NCBI RefSeq assembly: GCF_900091705.1 | Contig: NZ_LT594785.1 | Location: 187,640-251,639, forward strand | Origin: Clostridium mediterraneense | GTDB taxonomy: Bacteria; Bacillota; Clostridia; Clostridiales; Clostridiaceae | Reading direction: 5' to 3' | DNA length: 64,000 bases | Shown here: piece by piece, positions 34,875-44,709 of the stretch | How positions within the stretch are numbered: position 1 is the first letter of the stretch | How the letters are laid out: each line of letters opens with the position of its first letter | Notes under the pieces: generated by a model | Databases searched by the model: none | What the model saw: only the letters and a program-made list of their open reading frames with translations | What the model was told of the DNA's origin: nothing | Made by a program: the position numbers and the translations under genes

Positions 34875-34905
34875 TGTGGATAACTTTTAATTAAAGTTAT
34901 CCACA
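34875..34905. repeat. Inverted pair of DnaA-box sequences, copy 1
   Basis: TGTGGATAACTTT - TAATT - AAAGTTATCCACA, a perfect 13-bp inverted repeat whose ends are consensus DnaA boxes (TTATCCACA). A copy differing at one loop base is at 52986-53016. It lacks a T run, so it is not an obvious terminator. Confidence 0.8.
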
Positions 34906-35069
34906 TATCTTTGATTAGTTTCCACTTATCCTAAATCCCTAAATATTATTATTGGAGCAAAAATAATTAATGAATATAGTTCTTATATCGACATAAAATT
35001 AAGTAAAGTAATACTATAATTAAATATAATGATTTGGGAATTAGTGATTTAGGTTTAGGGGGATTATAT

Positions 35070-35234
35070 ATGAAATGGAATAACTTCTTTGGTGTATTGA
35101 TAGGTATATTAGGTACAATGATTATAAAGGGACTTGGAATAGATAGTAAGTATTTAGTTATTGGTATGCTTGTTGGAATAATAATATATCAAATAATTAA
35201 ATACTTTGTAGTTTATAAGAATGCTGTAAAATAG
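35070..35234 (+). CDS. Small two-TM protein
   Basis: 54 residues from ATG 35070, chosen because AGGGGGA lies about nine bases upstream; an upstream in-frame TTG at 35034 has no site. Two hydrophobic segments (FFGVLIGILGTMII and YLVIGMLVGIIIYQII). Function unknown. Confidence 0.6.
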   Translation: MKWNNFFGVLIGILGTMIIKGLGIDSKYLVIGMLVGIIIYQIIKYFVVYKNAVK

Positions 35235-35241
35235 ATTTTAT

Positions 35242-35275
35242 AAAAAGGTAGGTAAATTAATTTAACTACCTTTTT
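35242..35275. terminator. Bidirectional terminator
   Basis: AAAAGGTAG / CTACCTTTTT with an extended inner stem (TAAATTAATTTA), between convergent genes. Confidence 0.8.
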
Positions 35276-35306
35276 GATATATTAATCTTATTTCCCAGGA
35301 AAGATA

Positions 35307-36029
35307 TTATTTTTGTAATTCATCAACATCTACTTTACCAAAATATTCTCCACCATGATAGCAAAGAACTTTTTCTATATCTAATCCTCTTAGTTTATCT
35401 AATGATTGGATTGCCTGTTCTGGGTTAAAGTTAGAAGTATTTCTTGATCTTATAAGTTTTCCATCCTGTAGCATTAATGCATCACCCGTTAATAAAGTTT
35501 TTTCAATAGGGATATAAATGCAGATATGTCCTATTGTATGTCCTGGCATATCTAATGTTTGCACTTCATTAAATATAGGTAAGTTATCTCCAGCTTTAAA
35601 GGTTTCATCAACTTCTACAAATATCTTATTAAATCCATTTCTAAAGAATTCAAGTCTTCCTTTTGAGTTTTCATCTAAGTTTTCTTTATTATTCTCTAAT
35701 GCCGCTAGTTTATGTGGTATTTTTTTACCTGATATATAATCAGCTTCTACATCAGTTGAGTAAATTTTAAGATTATCACCTAAAAGTTCCTTAAATTCTT
35801 TAGCAGTACCAATATGGTCAATATCATGATGTGTTATAACAAGTGCCTTTAATTTATTTATATCTATATATTTTTCGATTTCTTTTTTTAAAACTTCAAA
35901 TTGCCCTGAGAATCCAGAGTCTATAAGAACAGCTTTTTCTTCATCGAAAATAAGAACAGGATGAATAATCATTTCTCTTCCACCAAAAGTTAATGAAGCT
36001 TCTAATGATTTTACGCTTAGTTTTTTCAT
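35307..36029 (-). CDS. MBL-fold metallo-hydrolase
   Basis: 240 residues. Zinc motif THHDIDHIG, later GHTIGHICIY and LTGDALM, and a final YHGGE give a complete metallo-beta-lactamase-fold site. This group is close to lactonase/glyoxalase-II-like enzymes; the substrate is unknown. GAGGAG precedes the ATG. Confidence 0.88.
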   Translation of the reverse strand: MKKLSVKSLEASLTFGGREMIIHPVLIFDEEKAVLIDSGFSGQFEVLKKEIEKYIDINKLKALVITHHDIDHIGTAKEFKELLGDNLKIYSTDVEADYISGKKIPHKLAALENNKENLDENSKGRLEFFRNGFNKIFVEVDETFKAGDNLPIFNEVQTLDMPGHTIGHICIYIPIEKTLLTGDALMLQDGKLIRSRNTSNFNPEQAIQSLDKLRGLDIEKVLCYHGGEYFGKVDVDELQK

Positions 36030-36217
36030 ATTTAAATCTCCTCTTTTGTTTGTTATATAAAATTCTAATTAAATAATTTTTAAGTGGGTATTATTATATA
36101 ACTTCTTATAGCTTTTATAAACTTATTAAGGTAAAGACTAAATTAAATTTGTTTAACTCTTTTGCACTTATAAATCATATAAGTATTAATAGGTAGTTAT
36201 AATAAGGGAGTATATTT

Positions 36218-37609
36218 ATGAAAGCAACTATGGAACAATCAAGAAATTTTTTAGGAACAGAAAAAATAGGCAAATTAATTTTTAAGTTTGCCATCCCATC
36301 TATCGTTATTTTATTAGTAAGTGCATTATACAATATAGTTGACCAAATTTTTATTGGTCAAGGAGTTGGGATATTAGGGAATGCAGCTACAAATGTTGCT
36401 TTTCCAATAACTACAATAAGTACATCAATAGCTTTACTTTTAGGAATTGGTGGTGCTTCTAATTATAATTTAAATTTAGGAGCTGGAAGAAAAGAAAAAG
36501 CAGCTTATATTGCAGGGAATAGCTTTTCTTCAATGTTAATTGGTGGAACAATACTTACAGGTATTGTTATTATTTTTTTAAAACCTTTAATACTAGTGTT
36601 TGGAGCAAGTGGTGAAGTTTTATCTCTTGCTTTGACATATACAAGTATCACTTCTTTTGGGATTCCTTTTTTTATATTTTCAACTGGAGCTAGCCATTTA
36701 ATTCGTGCAGATGGTAGTCCAAAATATTCTATGTTATGTGTACTTTTTGGAGCTGTATTAAATACAATACTTGATCCATTATTTATATTTGTTTTTGATA
36801 TGGGGATTGCAGGAGCAGCATGGGCAACAGTTATTGGTCAAATTGCATCAAGTGTACTTGCCTTTAGATATATATTAAATTTTAAATCAGTTAAGTTATC
36901 AAAGGAAAATTTTATACCAAGAATAAGATATATAAAATCAATTGCTGCACTGGGAGTTTCTGCTTGTTTTAATCAACTTGCTATGACTCTTGTACAAATA
37001 ACAATGAATAACACTCTCACATATTATGGAGCTTTATCTAAATATGGTAGTGAGATTCCACTTGCTTGTGTTGGTGTTATTTCAAAAGTTAATATAGTTT
37101 TTATGGCTTTTATTATGGGCGTAGGACATGGATGTCAGCCAATTGCCAGCTTTAATTATGGGGCAAAAAATTATAGTAGAGTAAAGAAAACATATATTTC
37201 TTCAGTAATTATCGCAAGCATAATAGCTACAATTGGATTTATAGTATTTCAGGTTTTTCCAAAACAAATTATTAGTATTTTTGGTGGTGGAAGCAAAGAG
37301 TATTTTGAATTTGCTATAGAATATTTTAGAATTTATATGATTATGACTTTTATAAATGGAATTCAACCTGTAACATCAACCTTATTCACAGCTATAGGAA
37401 AAGCAAAGAAAGGTATAATTTTATCTTCAACAAGACAAATCTTATTTTTAATTCCATTATTATTAATTTTCCCATTGTTCTTTGGAATTGATGGAATAAT
37501 GTATGCAGGACCTATTTCAGATATTATTGCTGCCACTCTTGCAGCTACACTTATGTATTTTGAAATAAGGAGAATGAATAAGGAAATAAAACTAAAAGCT
37601 GATGTATAG
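36218..37609 (+). CDS. MATE-family efflux transporter
   Basis: 463 residues, 12 membrane segments in two homologous halves; NIVDQIFIG in TM1 and the GHGCQPIASFNYGAK motif in TM7 are typical of the DinF/MepA branch. It probably exports cationic drugs against a Na+ or H+ gradient. GGGAG precedes the ATG; no local regulator. Confidence 0.92.
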   Translation: MKATMEQSRNFLGTEKIGKLIFKFAIPSIVILLVSALYNIVDQIFIGQGVGILGNAATNVAFPITTISTSIALLLGIGGASNYNLNLGAGRKEKAAYIAGNSFSSMLIGGTILTGIVIIFLKPLILVFGASGEVLSLALTYTSITSFGIPFFIFSTGASHLIRADGSPKYSMLCVLFGAVLNTILDPLFIFVFDMGIAGAAWATVIGQIASSVLAFRYILNFKSVKLSKENFIPRIRYIKSIAALGVSACFNQLAMTLVQITMNNTLTYYGALSKYGSEIPLACVGVISKVNIVFMAFIMGVGHGCQPIASFNYGAKNYSRVKKTYISSVIIASIIATIGFIVFQVFPKQIISIFGGGSKEYFEFAIEYFRIYMIMTFINGIQPVTSTLFTAIGKAKKGIILSSTRQILFLIPLLLIFPLFFGIDGIMYAGPISDIIAATLAATLMYFEIRRMNKEIKLKADV

Positions 37610-37610
37610 T

Positions 37611-37646
37611 AAAAAGCACTCATTTAATTTAATGGGTGCCTTTTTT
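37611..37646. terminator. Terminator between MATE and GxGYxYP genes
   Basis: AAAAAGCACTCATT / AATGGGTGCCTTTTTT stem with two mismatches, between convergent genes. Confidence 0.7.
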
Positions 37647-37660
37647 ATAAATTAAGTATC

Positions 37661-39304
37661 TTATTTAGTTACATTATTTTTAATTAATTCTATAAAATTA
37701 TCTGGAGTTACAATTCTTACTTTAGGATTTTGATTTAGTTTATTTACTACATCTTGAACATTATCCATAGTATTACTCCATACATGTACATAAACAAATG
37801 TATAAGAATTAGGATTTTTTATATCTGTATATCCAAGTTTCACTCTTTCATTAATATTTTCTATAAGTGTTTTCTCATCTTCTAAACCACCCCAAAGTAA
37901 ATCTCTGCAAGATATTATAGGCTTATTATCTGACCATAATATTTTTCCGTTATAACTATTATTCTTTTCATAGTTAAGATAGAAAAGACCATTTATATTA
38001 TCATGAGTAGTATACTTATTCCATAAATCTTCTTTATAAAAAGCTTCATCATCAAGTATTAATACAGAATGCTGATCTACTTTTTTCATATAATCACTTA
38101 GGACTTTAGTGTAGTTATCTAATTTATCTATAGGAAATTTACTAGGATACATATATCCATTACCTGATGGAGGGACTATAAAGTTATCACTATATTTTAA
38201 ATAGCTGGTACTGTCATAGTATTTATTGAAAACATTTGGAGCTAAGTAATAAAGAGAAGGACTTATTGACCAACCTAAATTGAAATTCCCCCTATATGGA
38301 GAACCAAACCAATTTTTTGAGCCATAATTACTTCCAAGTAGCCATTGCTGATTATCTCCATCAGACATAATAAAGGTAACATAATGAACACCATCTTCTG
38401 AAATTATTTTATTATTAATTTTTTGTTTTTGAGGAATAGATGGAAATGAGCTTAGTATAGATAAATTATAAGACCAATCAGCAGCAATTACATCTACACC
38501 AGCTTTAGAAGCAGATAATACATTTTTATGTTCATCAGGTCCCCAACCAAGACAATGAGCATTATTATCCATAGAGTTAAAGATTTTTTCTCTTAAAGAA
38601 AAGTCATCTAGACTATCTTCATAGAAAATTAGAGATTTTGATATTATTGCATAATCTCTTAAAGCCATAGGATTATAAGGAGATAATTCTATAACTGTGG
38701 AGTGATTTAATGAATCCCAAAGATTATTGAAAGCCCAGTATTTATCAGTATCTCTACAATCTTTCATTAAATTATCTATGCCTAAGTCTTTAACTTTAGT
38801 TTCTAAAGATTCATCTATAGCTATTGAATTTTTTAATGAAGCAAGAGTACAAGCATTATTTATAGATGACATATTTAATTTACTATATAGTACATATCCA
38901 TTAGTAAGTGACTTGAATTGATTTAATAATTTCCAAGGGTCCTTAACTTTTTTATATTTAACTTTATAATTCTTTTTTAAATCTTGAAGCCAAATTTCAT
39001 AATCAGGTTCAGTAGGACTTATAATATAAATTTGCTTATCAGATTTAGTAGCCACAATACCTTGAAGTGTAGCTATCATAGTTTGTTCTTCTTTAGTCAT
39101 ATCAGTTTCTGAAATTACATAAAGGCATTTAGGAATTATAGAATTTTTAATAAAAGGAGAATCAGCTTCATTTGTTTTACTTAATTGTGATAAAGGCTGT
39201 TGTATTAAACTAGAGTTTGCAAAAACTTTAGGAGAATAGGAAATAAAGATAAAGAATAAGCAGCTAAAAAATATAAATATTTTGGGTTTTAAAAATTTTA
39301 TCAT
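37661..39304 (-). CDS. GxGYxYP-domain secreted protein (putative glycoside hydrolase)
   Basis: 547 residues. A signal peptide (IFIFFSCLFFIFISYSPKVFA) leads to an N-terminal domain (~70-260) and the GxGYxYP_C domain (~270-545) with the naming motif SGNGYMYP, plus SDGDNQQW and FVYVHVWS. Family members are predicted barrel-type carbohydrate enzymes with unknown substrate. No membrane anchor is seen, so it is exported. GAGGTAG precedes the ATG. Confidence 0.85.
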   Translation of the reverse strand: MIKFLKPKIFIFFSCLFFIFISYSPKVFANSSLIQQPLSQLSKTNEADSPFIKNSIIPKCLYVISETDMTKEEQTMIATLQGIVATKSDKQIYIISPTEPDYEIWLQDLKKNYKVKYKKVKDPWKLLNQFKSLTNGYVLYSKLNMSSINNACTLASLKNSIAIDESLETKVKDLGIDNLMKDCRDTDKYWAFNNLWDSLNHSTVIELSPYNPMALRDYAIISKSLIFYEDSLDDFSLREKIFNSMDNNAHCLGWGPDEHKNVLSASKAGVDVIAADWSYNLSILSSFPSIPQKQKINNKIISEDGVHYVTFIMSDGDNQQWLLGSNYGSKNWFGSPYRGNFNLGWSISPSLYYLAPNVFNKYYDSTSYLKYSDNFIVPPSGNGYMYPSKFPIDKLDNYTKVLSDYMKKVDQHSVLILDDEAFYKEDLWNKYTTHDNINGLFYLNYEKNNSYNGKILWSDNKPIISCRDLLWGGLEDEKTLIENINERVKLGYTDIKNPNSYTFVYVHVWSNTMDNVQDVVNKLNQNPKVRIVTPDNFIELIKNNVTK

Positions 39305-39586
39305 AAGTATCTACCTCATATTTAATTATTATCTATTAGCTTTGCTTAGAATATTGAACTTTATTCATAGTAAATAGAACATAATAAATATAATTTATAA
39401 GCTCTAGCTTTTGGAGTAAAGTTTGTAAATAGGCAAATACTATGATATTATATAAGCCTATAACAAAGTACTTATATCTTTATATAAGGATTTTATATAA
39501 TAATCTATGTAGTTACTTGGTGTAGATTTTAAAAATTAAAATTAATTTTAATACTAGAATAGATAACAAATGGAGGAAATTAAATT

Positions 39587-39928
39587 ATGAATACTTTACC
39601 AAATTGCCCAAAGTGTAATTCAGAATATGTATATGAAGATGGAAGTCTTTTAGTTTGTCCAGAATGTGCTTATGAATGGAATGCAGATATGCAAGGTGCA
39701 AATAATGAAGATGAATTAATAGTTAAAGACTCAAACGGAAACATATTACAAGATGGTGATTCTGTAACAATAATAAAGGACCTTAAAGTAAAAGGAGCTT
39801 CATCAGCATTAAAGAAGGGTACAAAAGTAAAGAATATACGTTTAGTTGATGGAGATCATAATATTGATTGTAAGATTGAAGGCTTTGGAGCTATGAGCTT
39901 AAAATCAGAATTTGTTAAAAAGATATAA
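39587..39928 (+). CDS. yjdM: PhnA/YjdM-type zinc ribbon protein
   Basis: 113 residues. N-terminal zinc ribbon CPKC...CPEC (residues 8-32), then the PhnA domain with [25 protein letters not shown] (read in parts) and [11 protein letters not shown]. Although named for alkylphosphonate use, the family's role is unclear. TGGAGG precedes the ATG. Full length for the family. Confidence 0.9.
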   Translation: MNTLPNCPKCNSEYVYEDGSLLVCPECAYEWNADMQGANNEDELIVKDSNGNILQDGDSVTIIKDLKVKGASSALKKGTKVKNIRLVDGDHNIDCKIEGFGAMSLKSEFVKKI

Positions 39929-39947
39929 TTTAATAAATATAAATAAG

Positions 39948-39972
39948 CTAGGTAATTTACCTAGTTTTTTTA
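39948..39972 (+). terminator. Terminator of yjdM
   Basis: CTAGGTAA / TTACCTAG stem and T7 run. Confidence 0.85.
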
Positions 39973-40321
39973 TTATAAAAATAAATAAAATGTTACGTAT
40001 GTGGAAACATTTTATGGATAGCTCAAGATTTATTGACAAGAAATAGTTCTTTATAATAAGATGTGATTAAAGATAGATTTCATTAAAGATGAAATAAATT
40101 AATTAGTGAGGTGCTTGATGAGCGGGGTAGTATCTAAATAGATAAATTTTATAGTTAAATAAATCTAAAAATGGGGTATAAGCATACCTTTATTTGTTGT
40201 GGATTTATTTAAGATAGTCTATGAAGATACAACTAGCAAAAAGGTACCAATAGTGAATATAGGATAACTATATTTATTTTTAGATGATTTAAGAGATTAA
40301 ATTTATAGGTATGAATTTTAT
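39973..40321. other. Gene-free interval with one possible coding scrap
   Basis: About 350 bases without a supportable gene. One frame at 40175-40267 reads GISIPLFVVDLFKIVYED and on to a stop, with no start codon or ribosome binding site, and could be the end of a lost gene. No hairpin or promoter stands out. Confidence 0.3.
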
Positions 40322-40350
40322 GCTGTGGAGTATCCACAGCTTTTTTTATT
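40322..40350 (+). terminator. Terminator upstream of the mutS2-like gene
   Basis: GCTGTGGA-GTA-TCCACAGC perfect stem followed by T7. It closes the preceding gene-poor interval. Confidence 0.85.
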
Positions 40351-40430
40351 TTTAAGATATATGGAGTCTATCTTTATGTATCTTTATAGATGTTTATTAT
40401 TAATGCTTTTAGTTGAAAGGGGACAAAAAG

Positions 40431-42332
40431 ATGAATAAGAATACATTTGAAAAGTTACAATATCATGAGTTAAAGGAAATAGTTAAGTCTTACTGTGTTA
40501 GTGGACTAGGAAAAGAGTTAATAGATAAATTAGAGCCGTCTAGTAATTTAAGAGTGGTTGAGAAAAGATTAAATGAAACTAGTGAAGGTGTAACCATTTT
40601 GGATATGGCAAGTCATATTCCACTAGATGGTATATCAAATATAAAAGTAGTTATAGATAGAATAGAAAAAGGAATAATTATTGAACCAAATGAGCTTATT
40701 AGTATTTGTGACTTCTTAAGAGGTTGCAGAAAGATAAAAAAGTTTATGGAAGATAAGAGTTATTATGCAAAAACTTTAGCAAGCTATGCTCAGTCTATAT
40801 CAGAGTTTAGAAGTATAGAAGAAGAAATAGAAAATAGTATAAAAGGTTCAAGAGTTGATTCTAATGCTAGTAAAGATTTAAAGAAGATAAGAAGACATAT
40901 AGATAATTGTGAAACTAAGATTAAAGAAAGATTAGAGAAGTTTCTACAAAGTAGTACTAATAAGAAATATATACAAGAGTTCTTTATTAGTAAAAGAAAT
41001 GAGAGATTTACAATTCCAATAAAAGCATCTTATAAAAATCAAGTTGAAGGAACTGTTGTCGAAGTATCATCAAAAGGTTCAACTGTTTTTATAGAACCAG
41101 CAGTTATATCAAAATATAGAACAGAGCTTGAGATATTCAAAGCAGATGAAGCTATAGAAGAATATAGAATACTTTCAGAGCTTTCAAATCTTATACATGA
41201 TAAGATTAAGGAACTTAAAATAAATATAGAAGCAATAGCAGAGTTTGATATGATTTTTGCTAAAGCTAAATATAGTAAAGCTATAGATGGAATAAAGCCT
41301 GAAATTAATGATTATGGTTATATAAATATAGTTAAAGGAAAGCATCCACTTTTAAAAGGAGAGGTAGTTCCTTTAGATTTTAGAGTAGGTGATGATTATA
41401 GATCACTTATAATAACAGGACCTAATGCTGGAGGAAAAACTATAGTTTTAAAAACTGTTGGGCTTTTAACTTTAGCCGTGCAGAGTGGTTTTCATATAGC
41501 AGTAAAAGAAGGAACTAATATGTCTATCTTTGAAAAAGTATTTGTTGATATAGGAGATAATCAAAGTATAGAGAACTCTCTTAGTACATTTTCATCTCAT
41601 ATGAAAAATCTATGTGAGATAGTGAATCAGTGCAATAAATCAAGTTTAATATTATGTGATGAAATAGGAAGTGGAACAGAACCTAATGAAGGAGCAGGTC
41701 TTGCAATAGCTATTTTAGAAGAATTTTATCATAAAGGAAGTATAACAGTTGCAACAACTCATTATGGAGAGATAAAGAATTTCTCAGAAGTTCATGAAGA
41801 CTTCCAAAACGCAGCAATGCAATTTGAAAAAGAAACTTTAAATCCTTTGTATAAATTATTAATAGGTAAATCAGGACAAAGTAATGCTCTTTGGATTTCT
41901 AAGAAGATGGGAATAAAGGATTCAATATTAGAAAGAGCAAAAACTTATATTGATAGTAAGAACTATAATTATGAAAAAGTTAAAGAGAGTAAAATTAAAA
42001 AGCAAACAGATAGTATAAATGATATCTTAGATGAGGAAAGGGAATTTAGATATAATGTTGGTGATAAAGTTTTACTTTTAGATTTTAATGAAAGTGGAAT
42101 AGTCTTTAAGCCAGAGGATAAGTTTAATAAACTAGTGGTTTTCTATAAAGATGAGTATATTGAAGTTCCTTTAAATAGAGTAAATCTTGAGATAAGTGCT
42201 AAAGAATTATACCCAGATGGTTACGATTTAGATTCTTTATTTATTAGTTTTGAAGAAAGAAAGCTTCAAAGAGATATAGAGAGAGGTTCAAAGAAAGCTT
42301 TAAAGAAAATACAAAAAGAAATCAGAAAGTAA
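40431..42332 (+). CDS. MutS2-like ATPase lacking the Smr nuclease domain
   Basis: 633 residues from ATG 40431 (AAAGGGGAC upstream; TTG 40413 lies before that site). It has MutS core and clamp helices (~1-300), Walker A GPNAGGKT, the ST-rich switch NQSIENSLSTFSSHM, Walker B LILCDEIGSGTEPNEG, and a dimerisation region. Full MutS2 is ~780-790 residues and ends in a KOW and Smr domain; this one ends in a short beta region and a basic tail. It should bind branched DNA or stalled ribosomes but cannot nick through Smr. Likely a second paralogue beside a complete MutS2 elsewhere. Confidence 0.85.
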   Translation: MNKNTFEKLQYHELKEIVKSYCVSGLGKELIDKLEPSSNLRVVEKRLNETSEGVTILDMASHIPLDGISNIKVVIDRIEKGIIIEPNELISICDFLRGCRKIKKFMEDKSYYAKTLASYAQSISEFRSIEEEIENSIKGSRVDSNASKDLKKIRRHIDNCETKIKERLEKFLQSSTNKKYIQEFFISKRNERFTIPIKASYKNQVEGTVVEVSSKGSTVFIEPAVISKYRTELEIFKADEAIEEYRILSELSNLIHDKIKELKINIEAIAEFDMIFAKAKYSKAIDGIKPEINDYGYINIVKGKHPLLKGEVVPLDFRVGDDYRSLIITGPNAGGKTIVLKTVGLLTLAVQSGFHIAVKEGTNMSIFEKVFVDIGDNQSIENSLSTFSSHMKNLCEIVNQCNKSSLILCDEIGSGTEPNEGAGLAIAILEEFYHKGSITVATTHYGEIKNFSEVHEDFQNAAMQFEKETLNPLYKLLIGKSGQSNALWISKKMGIKDSILERAKTYIDSKNYNYEKVKESKIKKQTDSINDILDEEREFRYNVGDKVLLLDFNESGIVFKPEDKFNKLVVFYKDEYIEVPLNRVNLEISAKELYPDGYDLDSLFISFEERKLQRDIERGSKKALKKIQKEIRK

Positions 42333-42353
42333 TTTAAGTTTTTAGAATTAAAA

Positions 42354-42391
42354 AGATACTTGATAAAAAAATATATCAAGTATCTTTTTTT
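42354..42391 (+). terminator. Terminator of the mutS2-like gene
   Basis: AGATACTTGATA / TATCAAGTATCT perfect 12-bp stem, T7. Confidence 0.9.
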
Positions 42392-42527
42392 GTAATTATT
42401 TTAATTAGATTAATAAAGTGTATTAGAATTTATAGAACTAATAAAAATAATTATTAATAAATAAAAATTATTAAAAATTATATTTACTTTATTGGAAATT
42501 CAGAGTAAAATAGTATGTAATAGGATA

Positions 42528-42545
42528 TTGTTAAAAAATAAACAA
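42528..42545. promoter_or_regulatory. Rex-like redox operator
   Basis: TTGTTAAAAAATAAACAA matches the clostridial Rex palindrome TTGTTAA-N4-TTAACAA with one mismatch. It lies 32 bp upstream of the NADH oxidase start, where an NADH-responsive repressor would be expected. Confidence 0.6.
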
Positions 42546-42576
42546 TTAAGGTGTTTAGAATCTTGGAGGGATATAT

Positions 42577-43908
42577 ATGAAAATAGTAGTAGTAGGATGT
42601 ACACATGCAGGAACCGCAGCAGTAGTAAATTTAAAGGAGCTTTACCCAGAAAGCGAAATAACAGTGTATGAAAAGAATGATAATATTTCATTTTTATCAT
42701 GTGGAATAGCTTTAAATGTAGGAAAGGTAATTGAAGATACTGATAGCTTATTTTATAATTCACCAGAAAATCTAGCCAAGCTAGGCGTAACTACAAATAT
42801 GAAGCATGAAGTTTTAAATATTGATTTTGATAAGAAAACTTTAGAAGTTAAAAACTTAATTACAGAAGAAATTTTTGAAGATAGTTATGATAAATTAGTT
42901 CTTACTTTAGGTTCATGGCCAATAGTACCAAAGTTTGAAGGTGGAGAGCTTGAAAATATAGTATTATGTAAAAATCATGACCATGCTTTAAATATAATAG
43001 AAAAAGCTAAGGATGCTAAAAATGTAGTAATTATAGGAGCTGGATATATAGGGGTAGAACTAGTAGAAGCTTTTGAAATGCAAGGAAAGAAAGTAACTTT
43101 AATAGATGCTGAAGATAGAATAATGCCTAAGTATCTAGATAAAGAATTTACAGATATAGCTGAAAAAGAATTTACTGATAGAGGAGTAAATTTAGTTTTA
43201 GGTGAAAAAGTTCAAAAGTTCAATGGAGAAAATGGTAAGGTAACTGAAGTTGTAACTGAAAATGGAGCTTATAAAGGTGATTTAGTAGTTTTATGTATAG
43301 GATTTGCACCAAATAGTAAACTTGTACAAGGTAAATTAGATACTTTACCAAATGGAGCAATAATAATAGATGAATATATGAGAACAAGCAAAGAAGATGT
43401 ATATGCTGCTGGAGATTGTTGTGTTGTAACTTACAATCCTGCTAATGATAAGAGATATATACCTTTAGCAACTAATGCTGTAAGAATGGGAACATTAATA
43501 GCTAGAAATATTGTGAAGCCTACTCTTAAGTATATGGGAACTCAAGGAACATCAGGAATTAAGATATATGATCAATCAATAGCTTCAACAGGAATGACTG
43601 AAGAAGTAGCAAAATCAACAACAGATATGAATATAGGAACTGTAATATTAACAGATAACTACAGACCAGAATTTATGCCAACTTATGAACCAGCAACAGT
43701 AAAACTTGTTTTTGATAAAGATACAAGAAGAATTCTTGGTGGACAAATTATTTCTAAGATTGATTTAACTCAATATATGAATACTTTATCAGTAGTTATT
43801 CAAAATAATATGACTATTGAAGAACTTGCAATGACAGACTTCTTCTTCCAACCACATTTTAATAAGCCTTGGAGTTTATTAAATGCAGTAGCATTAAAAG
43901 CACTTTAA
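42577..43908 (+). CDS. NADH oxidase / CoA-disulfide-reductase-type flavoprotein
   Basis: 443 residues. N-terminal FAD loop GCTHAGTAA, redox Cys in SFLSCGIAL (about residue 42), NAD loop GAGYIGVELVEA, and FAD motif VYAAGDCC. The single redox Cys and length fit water-forming NADH oxidase (Nox), which removes O2 in anaerobes; CoA-disulfide reductase is the alternative. GGAGGG precedes the ATG, and the upstream Rex-like site fits NADH-dependent control. Confidence 0.88.
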   Translation: MKIVVVGCTHAGTAAVVNLKELYPESEITVYEKNDNISFLSCGIALNVGKVIEDTDSLFYNSPENLAKLGVTTNMKHEVLNIDFDKKTLEVKNLITEEIFEDSYDKLVLTLGSWPIVPKFEGGELENIVLCKNHDHALNIIEKAKDAKNVVIIGAGYIGVELVEAFEMQGKKVTLIDAEDRIMPKYLDKEFTDIAEKEFTDRGVNLVLGEKVQKFNGENGKVTEVVTENGAYKGDLVVLCIGFAPNSKLVQGKLDTLPNGAIIIDEYMRTSKEDVYAAGDCCVVTYNPANDKRYIPLATNAVRMGTLIARNIVKPTLKYMGTQGTSGIKIYDQSIASTGMTEEVAKSTTDMNIGTVILTDNYRPEFMPTYEPATVKLVFDKDTRRILGGQIISKIDLTQYMNTLSVVIQNNMTIEELAMTDFFFQPHFNKPWSLLNAVALKAL

Positions 43909-43918
43909 TTAATATAGC

Positions 43919-43950
43919 AAACCTCGTCATATAAATATGACGGGGTTTTA
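43919..43950 (+). terminator. Terminator of the NADH oxidase gene
   Basis: AACCTCGTCATA / TATGACGGGGTT stem with one G-U pair, T run. Confidence 0.88.
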
Positions 43951-44037
43951 TTCTTATTTAGTAAAATTAAGGTATAATTATATATAGTATAAATACATAA
44001 TTTTAAAATTAATATTATAGATTAAAGGAATGTAGGT

Positions 44038-44709
44038 ATGAAAAAGATAATTATAGTTGAGGATGCAGAAAGAATAAGACTTGAATTAACAGAAGTTTTT
44101 GAGAGATATGGATATGAGGTAAAAGTTCCGGATAGTTTTGATAATGTATTGGACTTTGTAAAAAGAGAAAATGCAGATTTAATAATACTAGATATAAATT
44201 TACCTATATTTGATGGTTATTATTTATGTAGAGAAATAAGAAAAAGCTCAGATATTCCAATAATTATAGTTACTAGCAGAGATAGTGATATGGATGAGCT
44301 TATGAGTATTAATTTAGGTGCAGATGATTTTATAACAAAGCCTTATAATATAGAAATACTTTTAGCTAGGGCCAATTCACTTATAAGAAGAAGTTCAAAA
44401 CAATCTAGCACTAAAGATAAGTTAAATTATAATGATCTTGAGATTAATTTATATAATAGTAGCATGACTTATAAAAATAATAATATAGAGCTTACTAAAA
44501 ATGAACTTAAAATTTTAATTTTCTTGGTTCGTAATAAGGGAGTTATAGTTTCAAGGGAAGAACTTATGGAGCATTTATGGAATGATGATTTCTTTGTGGA
44601 TAACAGTACATTATCAGTAAATGTTACTAGGCTTAGAAAAAAACTTGTTGAAATAGGTTTAGATAATGCCATAGAAACTAGAAGAGGACAAGGGTATATA
44701 ATGCCATGA
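44038..44709 (+). CDS. OmpR-family response regulator (BceR-like)
   Basis: 223 residues. Receiver domain with acidic pair ED (8-9), phosphoacceptor Asp in LIILDINLP (~54), and Lys in TKPYN; the C-terminal winged helix ends ETRRGQGYIM. It overlaps the kinase gene by four bases and lies upstream of a BceAB-type transporter, so it is the regulator of a peptide-antibiotic detoxification module. Confidence 0.92.
   Translation: MKKIIIVEDAERIRLELTEVFERYGYEVKVPDSFDNVLDFVKRENADLIILDINLPIFDGYYLCREIRKSSDIPIIIVTSRDSDMDELMSINLGADDFITKPYNIEILLARANSLIRRSSKQSSTKDKLNYNDLEINLYNSSMTYKNNNIELTKNELKILIFLVRNKGVIVSREELMEHLWNDDFFVDNSTLSVNVTRLRKKLVEIGLDNAIETRRGQGYIMP

Noticed and set aside
34875-34905. Chromosomal replication origin
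   Set aside because: Only one inverted pair of DnaA boxes, repeated 18 kb away, with no dnaA/dnaN genes, box cluster or unwinding element that could be defended.
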